Part shown: positions 15,491 to 21,881 of the stretch, piece after piece | Position numbering within the stretch: position 1 is the stretch's first letter | How the letters are laid out: every line of letters begins with the position of its first letter | Source of the DNA: Algivirga pacifica | GTDB taxonomy: Bacteria > Bacteroidota > Bacteroidia > Cytophagales > Flammeovirgaceae | Direction of reading: 5' to 3' | Assembly (NCBI RefSeq): GCF_039543525.1 | Contig: NZ_BAABJX010000025.1 | Location: 1 to 21,881, forward strand | Length of the DNA: 21,881 nt | Made by a program: the position numbers and the translations under genes | The notes under the pieces: model-generated | Databases searched by the model: none | What the model was told of the DNA's origin: nothing | Seen by the model: the letters and a program-made list of their open reading frames with translations, nothing else

Positions 15491-15694
15491 GCAGTGAGCA
15501 GTGAGCAGTGAGCAGTGAGCAGTGAGCAGTGAGCAGTGAGCAGTGAGCAGTGAGCAGTGAGCAGTGAGCAGTGAGCAAATTGATGCTATCTGTGGGTCTT
15601 TGCTAGTGTAGTGGTATTTAATTTTCAATGATTAATTTTCAATTATTTACTACTCGTCGATAGCGACTCATTGATAACTGTTCACTGTTCACTA
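15477..15694. repeat. Heptad repeat element, 14 x GCAGTGA plus degenerate inverted arm
   Basis: Fourteen uninterrupted copies of GCAGTGA run from 15477 to about 15577. After a 90-bp spacer containing AATTTTC-type words (near 15619-15643), heptads TTGATAA, CTGTTCA, CTGTTCA, CTAC (15671-15694) form a partial reverse complement. The array starts inside the 3' end of the upstream gene. It fills the first half of the 405-bp gap before nrfH. Confidence 0.93.
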
Positions 15695-15768
15695 CTATGT
15701 AACTTTTCTCACTTAAGATTTATTTATCATTTTTTAAGTTTACCTACCGAACCTACAGTTCTTCAAAA

Positions 15769-15810
15769 AACTGTATTACAGTTAGTTACAAGGAGATTGA
15801 TATTGATCAT
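15769..15810 (+). promoter_or_regulatory. Candidate operator region of nrfHA: palindrome and FNR/CRP-like site
   Basis: AACTGTA-T-TACAGTT (15769-15783) is a perfect 7-1-7 palindrome. Fourteen bp further on, TTGATATTGATCAT (15797-15810) matches the FNR consensus TTGAT-N4-ATCAA at nine of ten positions. Both lie 86-127 bp upstream of the chosen nrfH start. Control by an FNR/CRP-family regulator would suit anaerobic nitrite respiration; this is inference. Confidence 0.5.
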
Positions 15811-15895
15811 TAAAAAAGGATAACCAAAATCCCCACCCGCAGGCATAGATCCACAGATATTGGCAGTATTCAAATACGAAAGTCAAGATCGAAAT

Positions 15896-16498
15896 ATGCC
15901 TATGAAAAAGCTGATTACTTTTTTTATTCCACCTCCCCGATGGAGATTACCGGTTATCGTTCTACTGGGTATCTTCTGTGGCTTAGGAGCATATACTATC
16001 TATGTATCCAAAGCCTACTCTTATCTTTCTGACGACCCTCAAGCATGCGTCAATTGCCATTTGATGGCACCAGAGTATGCTACATGGCAGCACAGCTCAC
16101 ACCGGGAAGTCACGACGTGTAACGATTGCCATGTCCCACAAGACAATGTCTTCAACAAATACTTCTTCAAGGCGAAAGATGGCTTGTATCACGCAAGCAT
16201 GTTCACCTTACGAATGGAACCTCAGGTAATACAAATCAAGGAAGCCAGTGCCAATGTTGTACAAAACAACTGTCAACGCTGTCATTCCCATCAAAACGAA
16301 AACGTAGCAACCACAGGCATCGACCTGGAAGCTCGCAACCACGGAGAAGGTAAGATGTGCTGGGACTGTCACAGAGAAGTTCCTCACGGAAGAGTTAAGA
16401 GTCAATCCTCTACGCCACACGCCAGAGTACCTTTAACCGATAGTCCAACACCTTCATGGCTCAAAGAGGTCATGACAAAAGACACACACACGAAATAA
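15896..16498 (+). CDS. nrfH: Cytochrome c nitrite reductase small subunit NrfH (tetraheme quinol oxidase)
   Basis: The 200-residue protein is of the NapC/NirT/NrfH type, a membrane-anchored tetraheme cytochrome that passes quinol electrons to NrfA. One transmembrane anchor is at about 18-37, followed by a periplasmic domain with four heme motifs: CVNCH (51-55), CNDCH (75-79), CQRCH (126-130) and CWDCH (155-159). The first is followed by a methionine (CVNCHLM), the CxxCHxM form characteristic of NrfH. The start at 15896 (MPMKKL) puts the anchor at the usual distance. A start at 15860 would add 12 polar residues and is possible, as is 15902. The gene lies 37 bp before nrfA, a classic nrfHA pair. 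Confidence 0.95.
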   Translation: MPMKKLITFFIPPPRWRLPVIVLLGIFCGLGAYTIYVSKAYSYLSDDPQACVNCHLMAPEYATWQHSSHREVTTCNDCHVPQDNVFNKYFFKAKDGLYHASMFTLRMEPQVIQIKEASANVVQNNCQRCHSHQNENVATTGIDLEARNHGEGKMCWDCHREVPHGRVKSQSSTPHARVPLTDSPTPSWLKEVMTKDTHTK

Positions 16499-16535
16499 GT
16501 AACAGATTTTATTAAGCTATAAACAAGCTTCACAT

Positions 16536-18050
16536 ATGAAAAATATCAACGATAGAATCAAAGAAAAGCCAATCCTTGGATGGGTGATCTTTATAGCATC
16601 CCTTGTAGGTGTATTTGCCTTAGGACTTCTAGCATCTTCAATTACAGAAAGACGAGCAGAGTCTACTCTTATCGGTAAAGTTCAAACAACTATCAAACCT
16701 TTAGAACCCAGAAACGAGAAATGGGGAGAGAACTTCCCTAGAGAGTTTCAATCCTACTATGAAACGGCCGACACCACTTTCCGCAGTAAGCACGGTGGAG
16801 GTGCTATGGTAGATATGCTCGAAGAAGACCCTCGCCTAGTCGTATTATGGGCAGGTTATGGCTTCTCCAAAGACTATAACCAAGGTAGAGGCCACGCATA
16901 TGCCGTAGATGACATCCACAATACCCTTCGTACAGGTGGCCCTATGCATGAAGATGAAGGTCCTATGCCTGCCACTTGTTGGACTTGTAAATCACCAGAC
17001 GTTCCTCGCTTGATGAATGAGCTGGGCGTAGAAGAATACTATAAAGGAAAATGGGCGCGCCACGGAGAAGAAGTGGTCAACCCTATCGGTTGTGCAGACT
17101 GTCACGACGAGAAAACGATGAACCTTAAGATCACTCGCCCTGCCCTTGTAGAGGCATTTGAGCGTCAAGGAAAAGATATACAAAAAGCCACACACCAAGA
17201 GATGCGTTCATTGGTTTGTGCACAGTGTCACGTAGAGTACTACTTCGACAAGAACCTTCCGGGTAAAGAAGGCACGCCTTACCTAACGTTCCCTTGGGAT
17301 AAAGGGATGAGTGTGGAAGATATGGAAGCGTATTTTGATGAGATTGAGTTCTCTGACTGGACTCACAAACTGAGCCGTGCGCCAATGATCAAGACACAGC
17401 ACCCTGACTACGAGCTTCACCAAATGGGTATTCACGGACAAAGAGGTGTTTCTTGTGCGGACTGTCACATGCCTTACAAAACAGAAGGTGGACAGAAGTT
17501 TACAGATCACAAGATCCAGTCTCCTTTGAACAATGTAGCGAACTCTTGTCAGGTATGTCATAGAGAGAGCGAAGGCAACCTTATCCAAAGCGTTTATGAA
17601 CGTCAGGACAAAATCAAGGAAACCAGAGACGAGCTGGAGATCCAATTGGTAAGAGCGCACGTGGAAGCTAAAAAAGCATGGGACCTTGGTGCAACAGAAG
17701 CTCAGATGAAAGCAATCCTGAAGGATATCCGTCACGCACAATGGCGTTGGGACTTCTCAGCAGCGTCTCACGGTGGTTCGTTCCACGCTCCTGTGGAGTT
17801 GGGTAGAATTGTCAGCACTGGTTTGGTAAAAGCTTCTGACGCTCGCCTGAAACTAAGCAAACTATTGATCGAACTTGGTCTTAAAGGGGATGTTCCTTAT
17901 CCAGATCTATCTTCTAAAGAGAAAGCGCAAGAATTCATTGGTCTTCCAATGGAGAAATTGAGAAAGGAGAAAGAAGAGTTTAAGGAAAAAGTACTTCCTA
18001 AATGGAAAGCGGCAGCGGAAGCCAGAGAGGCTGGTTACGATGCGAAATAA
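16536..18050 (+). CDS. nrfA: Ammonia-forming cytochrome c nitrite reductase NrfA
   Basis: The 504-residue pentaheme enzyme catalyses six-electron reduction of nitrite to ammonium in the periplasm (dissimilatory ammonification). A hydrophobic segment at about 12-34 serves as signal or anchor. Heme 1 has the diagnostic CWTCK (148-152), in which lysine replaces histidine at the active site. The other four are CADCH (186-190), CAQCH (228-232), CADCH (307-311) and CQVCH (338-342). Expected active-site and calcium residues are visible: Arg132 in LRTGG, Glu234-Tyr235 in CHVEYYF, and Lys286-Gln288-His289 in KTQHP. NrfH upstream is the electron donor. The resB and ccsA genes downstream could attach the hemes. 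All key residues are intact. Confidence 0.98.
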   Translation: MKNINDRIKEKPILGWVIFIASLVGVFALGLLASSITERRAESTLIGKVQTTIKPLEPRNEKWGENFPREFQSYYETADTTFRSKHGGGAMVDMLEEDPRLVVLWAGYGFSKDYNQGRGHAYAVDDIHNTLRTGGPMHEDEGPMPATCWTCKSPDVPRLMNELGVEEYYKGKWARHGEEVVNPIGCADCHDEKTMNLKITRPALVEAFERQGKDIQKATHQEMRSLVCAQCHVEYYFDKNLPGKEGTPYLTFPWDKGMSVEDMEAYFDEIEFSDWTHKLSRAPMIKTQHPDYELHQMGIHGQRGVSCADCHMPYKTEGGQKFTDHKIQSPLNNVANSCQVCHRESEGNLIQSVYERQDKIKETRDELEIQLVRAHVEAKKAWDLGATEAQMKAILKDIRHAQWRWDFSAASHGGSFHAPVELGRIVSTGLVKASDARLKLSKLLIELGLKGDVPYPDLSSKEKAQEFIGLPMEKLRKEKEEFKEKVLPKWKAAAEAREAGYDAK

Positions 18051-18053
18051 TTA

Positions 18054-18119
18054 ATGTACGGACACGTCAATAGCAAGAACACAACAGTGCCACGGACACG
18101 CCAATGGCGTGTCCTTACG
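18054..18119. repeat. Palindromic intergenic repeat (GGACACGCC type)
   Basis: GGACACGCC (18094-18102) and GGCGTGTCC (18106-18114) form a nearly perfect palindrome with a 3-nt centre. A partial copy, CGGACACGTCAATAGC, lies at about 18059-18074. No T tract follows, so it is not a normal intrinsic terminator. G/C-rich palindromes of this kind are dispersed repeats in several Bacteroidota and cyanobacteria, as far as I recall. Confidence 0.7.
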
Positions 18120-18159
18120 TCATTTCAATTGACATTTTTTATCGCAATACTGATTCATT

Positions 18160-19437
18160 ATGAAAAAACTATACATTATCGGCCTTACCCTATTGTTTCC
18201 TTTTTTGGGAATGGCGCAGGACTTTACGATCACAGGACAACTAAAACCACGATTTGAGGGCAGACAAGGCTTCAAGACCTTACGTCCGGCAGATGAGAAT
18301 CTTGATGTCCCTTCTAACTTTGTATCACAACGTTCCAGACTGAGCTTCCTTTATGCCAGCAAAGAAAATAAACTAAGAGTTGGTCTATCCGTACAAGACG
18401 TACGTACCTGGGGAGCCACAAAACAATTGGTGATTGGAGATGCTAATAACCTAGGGCTTCACGAGGCATGGGCTGAAATCTTGTTCACTCCAGAGTTCTC
18501 TTTGAAGGCTGGTCGTCAAGAACTGGTTTACGACGATGCCCGTATCTTGGGTAACGTAGACTGGGCACAACAAGGACGTAGCCACGATTTGGCATTATTC
18601 AAATACGAAAACAACTTTAAGTTACACGCTGGTATTGCCACCAATGCAGCCAGAGAAGGGCTTTATAAGTCAGCTTTTGAAGTATCCAACTACAAGGCGA
18701 TGCAGTTCTTATGGTTCAACAAAAAATGGGAACAACTGAACCTGAGCGTGATGCTATTAAACAATGGTGTTGAGTTTTCAGAAGTGGCAACTCCTACCCC
18801 TGCAGATCTACAAACTGTTTATGCACAGCTTTATGGCTCTCGCTTAGAATATAGAAATGGTACTTTGGCGGTCAATGCCGCTGCATACTACCAGGGAGGT
18901 AAAAATAACCTGAACCAAACCTTAAAGGCTTACAACGCTTTGGGCGAAGTATTCTTGACGGTTGGTAAGGGTGTAAAAGTTATGGTCGGTACGGAGTTGC
19001 TGTCGGGTACTGATATGGATGCTGAAGATGGCATCAGTCGTTCATTCACTCCATTCTATGGTACAAACCACAAGTTCAACGGTTTGATGGACTATTTCTA
19101 TGTAGGGAACCACGCCAATAGTGTAGGTCTTGCAGACCATTACGCAGGTGTTTCTTACAAGAAAGATAAGTTCGGGGCTAATCTAAGAGCGCACGTCTTC
19201 AACTCCATGGGAAATATTGTGACAGAAGCAACTGATTATGATAAGAATCTGGGAACAGAAATTGACTTGACAGCCAAATATCAATTGACCAAAGAGGTAG
19301 GCTTTCAAGCAGGTTACTCTGTGATGAGTGCTACAGAATCTATGGAAGTATTGAAAGGAGGAGACCACACCAAGTTGAATCACTGGGGGTGGGCGATGAT
19401 CGTCATCAAGCCTACTTTCTTTACGACTAAAAAATAA
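18160..19437 (+). CDS. Outer-membrane beta-barrel protein, alginate-export/porin-like
   Basis: The 425-residue protein has a signal peptide (MKKLYIIGLTLLFPFLGMA, cleaved before QDF) and alternating amphipathic strands throughout, as in outer-membrane barrels. The segment LKAGRQELVYDDARILGNVDW followed by GRSHDLALFKY (about 111-148) resembles the alginate-export (AlgE-like) barrel family. The fold call is reasonable, but the transported molecule is not known. It lies 109 bp after nrfA, with only a palindromic repeat between, and before the heme-attachment genes. A role as a channel serving periplasmic nitrite reduction (nitrite in, ammonium out) is therefore possible, but this is inference. 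A terminator follows the gene. Confidence 0.8.
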   Translation: MKKLYIIGLTLLFPFLGMAQDFTITGQLKPRFEGRQGFKTLRPADENLDVPSNFVSQRSRLSFLYASKENKLRVGLSVQDVRTWGATKQLVIGDANNLGLHEAWAEILFTPEFSLKAGRQELVYDDARILGNVDWAQQGRSHDLALFKYENNFKLHAGIATNAAREGLYKSAFEVSNYKAMQFLWFNKKWEQLNLSVMLLNNGVEFSEVATPTPADLQTVYAQLYGSRLEYRNGTLAVNAAAYYQGGKNNLNQTLKAYNALGEVFLTVGKGVKVMVGTELLSGTDMDAEDGISRSFTPFYGTNHKFNGLMDYFYVGNHANSVGLADHYAGVSYKKDKFGANLRAHVFNSMGNIVTEATDYDKNLGTEIDLTAKYQLTKEVGFQAGYSVMSATESMEVLKGGDHTKLNHWGWAMIVIKPTFFTTKK

Positions 19438-19497
19438 ATGTGAGTATTCTTAGGATTGAGAGCAGTCCACGAATGATACACATTTCTTCAATGTGAT

Positions 19498-19534
19498 AAG
19501 GGGCAATACTTTCGTATTGTGCCCTTATTTTTTT
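19498..19534 (+). terminator. Intrinsic terminator after the barrel gene
   Basis: AAGGG-GCAATAC (19498-19509) pairs with GTATTGTGCCCTT (19514-19526), with a small bulge, followed by a T-rich tract. It lies about 60 bp after the stop codon. The next 150 bp up to resB contain no gene I can see and must carry its promoter. Confidence 0.85.
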
Positions 19535-19687
19535 GTATTGACGAAAATCAATAATCCAGGGTGACCAAAGTAACACAGGAGGATTTCGCAAAGGACTACC
19601 TTGCAAAAAGTCTTTAGGGGAATTATACCCTTATGAAAGCCAGATTAAAGTAAACAAACTGATTCAACAACTTCACTCTGAATCAAT

Positions 19688-20956
19688 ATGACAAAAACAA
19701 TTCACCAAGAAGCCAAAAAAGCTATTCAAAAGCCGCTTTGGGTATTTCCCTGGCAATACAAGGAATCTTTTCTTGTGGCGGCAGGCATTCTGCTTACCGG
19801 ACTTGCCTTACAAGTTAGTACTGGACAAGAATTACAACCTCTGATATTTCCTTACAATGCGATCTTTATGACTGTATTCTGGGCAGGCATTGCCGGAGTA
19901 CATTTTGCCTTTAAGAATAATTCGATCGTAAAATGGCTTCGATCTGTACCTGCTTCTATCAGTTCCATTGTACTGGTGGTATTTCTGGTAATGATCATGG
20001 GTTCTATCCCTCAGGCAAACTTTACACAGGGAGTTGAAAAAGATATTTTCGGTTTTTCTCATATGACCACTAGCTGGCCTTTTAATCTGGCCATGTTCTT
20101 TTTCTTACTAACGTTAGGGTTCACCACCATTAATAGAGTCTTTCCTTTCCAAAAAAGAAATATCGGCTTTATCCTCAATCACTTTGGACTATGGCTTACG
20201 GTTGTGTCGGCTACCATGGGAGCCGGTGACCTGGAACGTCTGATGATGGATCTATATGAAGGTAAAGTAGAATATAGAGCTTACGATGACCAAGGTAATA
20301 TGCAAGAAATGCCTATCGCCTTTAAGTTGAAGGACTTCAAACTAGATGAGTTCACCCCTAAACTAGGTATTGTCAATAACAAGACTGGTAACCTATACCT
20401 GGAAGAAGGAAACTCTATGCGCATGATTGAGGAAAATAGTCCTTACGAACTCATGGGATGGGAATTTGAGGTCAAGAAGTACTTTTATGAGTCTGTTCGT
20501 TTGTCCAATGGACGTTATGAACCGGTAAACGAAATGGGGGCAGCACCTGCCGCCAAAGTCATTGCCCGCAACCTTGCCACTGGACAAACCAAGGAAGGTT
20601 GGGTGAGTAGTGGTAGCTTCCGTAGACAATTTGAGGGTCTTCCATTGACGGATGAGTTCTCTTTAATCATGACCCTGCCAGAAGCTAAAAAGTTCTCTTC
20701 AGAGGTCGAAGTATTCACCTACAAAGGAGAGAAATCACAAGCGGTACTAGAAGTCAACAAGCCTTTGGAAGTAGAAGGCTGGAAAGTCTACCAACTTAGC
20801 TACGATAGCAATAGGGGACGTTGGTCTACCCTTAGTGTGGTAGAACTGGTAAGGGACCCTTGGTTACCGATCGTTTACCTAGGCATTGCGATGATGCTTT
20901 TAGGCGCAATTGACATTATGTGGACAGGCTACAAACAGAAGAATAATCATGAGTAA
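19688..20956 (+). CDS. resB: Cytochrome c biogenesis protein ResB (Ccs1) family
   Basis: The 422-residue protein has five N-terminal hydrophobic segments (about 26-43, 54-74, 90-106, 131-148, 160-178), a large extracytoplasmic domain (about 185-390) and a final membrane helix (about 393-412). This is the ResB/Ccs1 layout of the System II cytochrome c maturation machinery, which with CcsA delivers heme and holds apocytochrome thiols reduced. NHFGLWL (164-170) carries a candidate heme-ligand histidine (His165). The next gene, ccsA, overlaps its 3' end by 8 bp. The location beside nrfHA suggests service to the nine NrfHA hemes. Family assignment rests on topology, local motifs and the neighbouring ccsA. 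Confidence 0.85.
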   Translation: MTKTIHQEAKKAIQKPLWVFPWQYKESFLVAAGILLTGLALQVSTGQELQPLIFPYNAIFMTVFWAGIAGVHFAFKNNSIVKWLRSVPASISSIVLVVFLVMIMGSIPQANFTQGVEKDIFGFSHMTTSWPFNLAMFFFLLTLGFTTINRVFPFQKRNIGFILNHFGLWLTVVSATMGAGDLERLMMDLYEGKVEYRAYDDQGNMQEMPIAFKLKDFKLDEFTPKLGIVNNKTGNLYLEEGNSMRMIEENSPYELMGWEFEVKKYFYESVRLSNGRYEPVNEMGAAPAAKVIARNLATGQTKEGWVSSGSFRRQFEGLPLTDEFSLIMTLPEAKKFSSEVEVFTYKGEKSQAVLEVNKPLEVEGWKVYQLSYDSNRGRWSTLSVVELVRDPWLPIVYLGIAMMLLGAIDIMWTGYKQKNNHE

Positions 20957-21746
20957 TTGGATAAATTTCCCGGCCTTTGCAGGGATTGCAATCGCCTTGT
21001 GGCTGGTCACCATGGGAATTCAGTTGACCAATAACAAACAGAAAGATCTCATTATCTGGATCAGTGGATGGTTGGGCGTAGTCGCCTTAGGAGCGTTCAT
21101 AGGTTTGCTTTGGCATACACTGGAGCGCCCTCCTATGCGAACGTTAGGAGAAACCCGCCTTTGGTACTCCTTCTTTCTGCCTGTGATAGGGTTATTTACC
21201 TTTGCCCGTTGGAAGTACAAATGGCTATTGAACTATAGTATTGTGATGGCTGTGGTCTTCTTGGGTATTAACTATATGAATCCGGATACCTATAACAAAA
21301 CGCTGATGCCAGCCTTGCAAAGTCCTTGGTTTGTGCCTCACGTGATTGTCTATATCTTTTCCTACGCCATTCTGGCAGCCTCTTCTTTGGTTGCTGTTTA
21401 TGGCCTATACCAATATTATTACAGCACCTTTAACCACAAAAACCTAGAACTTGCCAATAACCTGGTTTATCTAGGATTTGGTTTCTTGACACTGGGATTA
21501 CTCTTTGGTGCCCTATGGGCCAAAGAAGCTTGGGGACATTACTGGACCTGGGACCCTAAAGAAACCTGGGCATTCCTTACATGGATGGCTTACCTAGTGT
21601 ATATGCACTTGCGTTATCGTCATCCGGCGGCTGTGAAGTCGCCCCTATGGTCTTTAGCCTTAGCCTTTGTGGTATTACTGATCTGTTGGTTTGGAGTAAA
21701 CTACTTACCTTCTGCTCAACAGAGTGTGCATACCTATACTAACTAA
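20949..21746 (+). CDS. ccsA: Cytochrome c biogenesis protein CcsA (heme-handling WWD protein)
   Basis: The 265-residue integral membrane protein carries the WWD signature WGHYWTWDPKETW (185-197) that presents heme at the periplasmic face. Candidate heme-ligand histidines include His56, His131 (FVPHVIVYIFSYA) and His210. About eight hydrophobic segments are present. CcsA works with ResB as the System II heme exporter and cytochrome c synthase. The start at 20949 is chosen because it gives an 8-bp overlap with resB (ATGAGTAA), typical of translational coupling. An ATG 13 codons upstream (20910) lies deep inside resB and is less likely. Followed by a strong terminator. Confidence 0.93.
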   Translation: MSNWINFPAFAGIAIALWLVTMGIQLTNNKQKDLIIWISGWLGVVALGAFIGLLWHTLERPPMRTLGETRLWYSFFLPVIGLFTFARWKYKWLLNYSIVMAVVFLGINYMNPDTYNKTLMPALQSPWFVPHVIVYIFSYAILAASSLVAVYGLYQYYYSTFNHKNLELANNLVYLGFGFLTLGLLFGALWAKEAWGHYWTWDPKETWAFLTWMAYLVYMHLRYRHPAAVKSPLWSLALAFVVLLICWFGVNYLPSAQQSVHTYTN

Positions 21747-21775
21747 AACAATGCATTATCATTCATCCACTTTGG

Positions 21776-21810
21776 GGAGCTGCACCTTTTTGAGGCGGCT
21801 CCTTTTTTTT
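21776..21810 (+). terminator. Intrinsic terminator of resB-ccsA
   Basis: GGAGCTGC (21776-21783) pairs with GCGGCTCC (21795-21802), with one G-T pair, followed by eight T. It starts 29 bp after the ccsA stop codon. Confidence 0.92.
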
Positions 21811-21820
21811 AATGATTAAT

Positions 21821-21881
21821 GGCTTTGTTGCAACGATATGAAAAAGGCATGAAAAAGTGGTAAGTTTAAGTGCGAACCAAA
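21821..21881. other. Possible insertion-sequence end at the right edge
   Basis: GGCTTTGTTGCAACGATATG at 21821-21840 resembles the terminal inverted repeats of several IS elements (GGCTTTGTTGnA type). It is followed by A-rich DNA and then the window ends, so no transposase or second end can be seen. Recognition is from memory of IS ends only. Confidence 0.35.

Noticed and set aside
15401..15628. Antisense open frame with repeated Leu-Leu-Thr-Ala-His-Cys-Ser units
   Set aside because: It is the stop-free reverse reading of the 14-copy GCAGTGA array and overlaps the end of a well-supported gene; it has no independent start or family.
18054..18257. Short open frame overlapping the start of the barrel gene
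   Set aside because: It runs through the palindromic repeat and overlaps the signal peptide of the better-supported gene in another frame.
20910..20948. Upstream start for ccsA
   Set aside because: The additional 13 residues are polar, lie inside resB, and the ATG at 20949 gives the usual short overlap and membrane-ready N-terminus.

Overview
The window looks like chromosomal DNA of a Bacteroidota species, most likely a marine Cytophagales-type bacterium. The reasons are the family resemblance of the proteins (short Ppx/GppA, separate ResB and CcsA, surface-lipoprotein-like beta-helix proteins), A-rich leaders mostly without Shine-Dalgarno sequences, and intergenic DNA packed with 7-bp tandem words. 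The taxonomic call is inference from sequence reading; no database search was possible.

Layout, left to right. (1) 1-2400: a sugar-acid pair, an SDR dehydrogenase of the gluconate 5-dehydrogenase / DEH reductase type followed by an ACS-family hexuronate-type MFS transporter. This would suit uptake and reduction of uronates such as alginate or pectin products. A shared hairpin separates it from a small convergent orphan gene (2407-2703). (2) 2814-5240: groES-groEL with a strong terminator, preceded by a heptad repeat and by evenly spaced TGTCA/TGACA motifs. (3) 5299-8564: a long inverted repeat, an RDD membrane protein, a small lipoprotein, galactose mutarotase and a Ppx/GppA phosphatase. (4) 8682-13860: three near-identical tandem minus-strand genes for parallel beta-helix lipoproteins, each with its own leader and terminator. 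(5) 13910-14070: a MITE-like element with TTA flanks. (6) 14180-15490: an alkylglycerol-monooxygenase-like membrane di-iron hydroxylase. (7) 15769-21746: a nitrite-ammonification block, nrfH-nrfA-outer-membrane barrel-resB-ccsA, with an FNR-like site upstream. NrfHA would reduce nitrite to ammonium with quinol electrons, and ResB/CcsA would attach the covalent hemes. (8) The right edge may enter an insertion sequence.

The most unusual feature is a family of intergenic elements built from 7-bp words that keep a 7-bp register even while the word changes. They usually form an inverted pair around an A/T-rich centre. Eight instances are visible (1-134, 2814-2937, 7546-7627, 8556-8676, 10313-10436, 12067-12225, 13856-13890, 15477-15694). 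Two of them supply the stop codon of the preceding gene. Two paralogous copies differ by whole heptads, and this accounts exactly for the 35-bp difference between the two tandem gene periods. No rRNA, tRNA or CRISPR array was seen.
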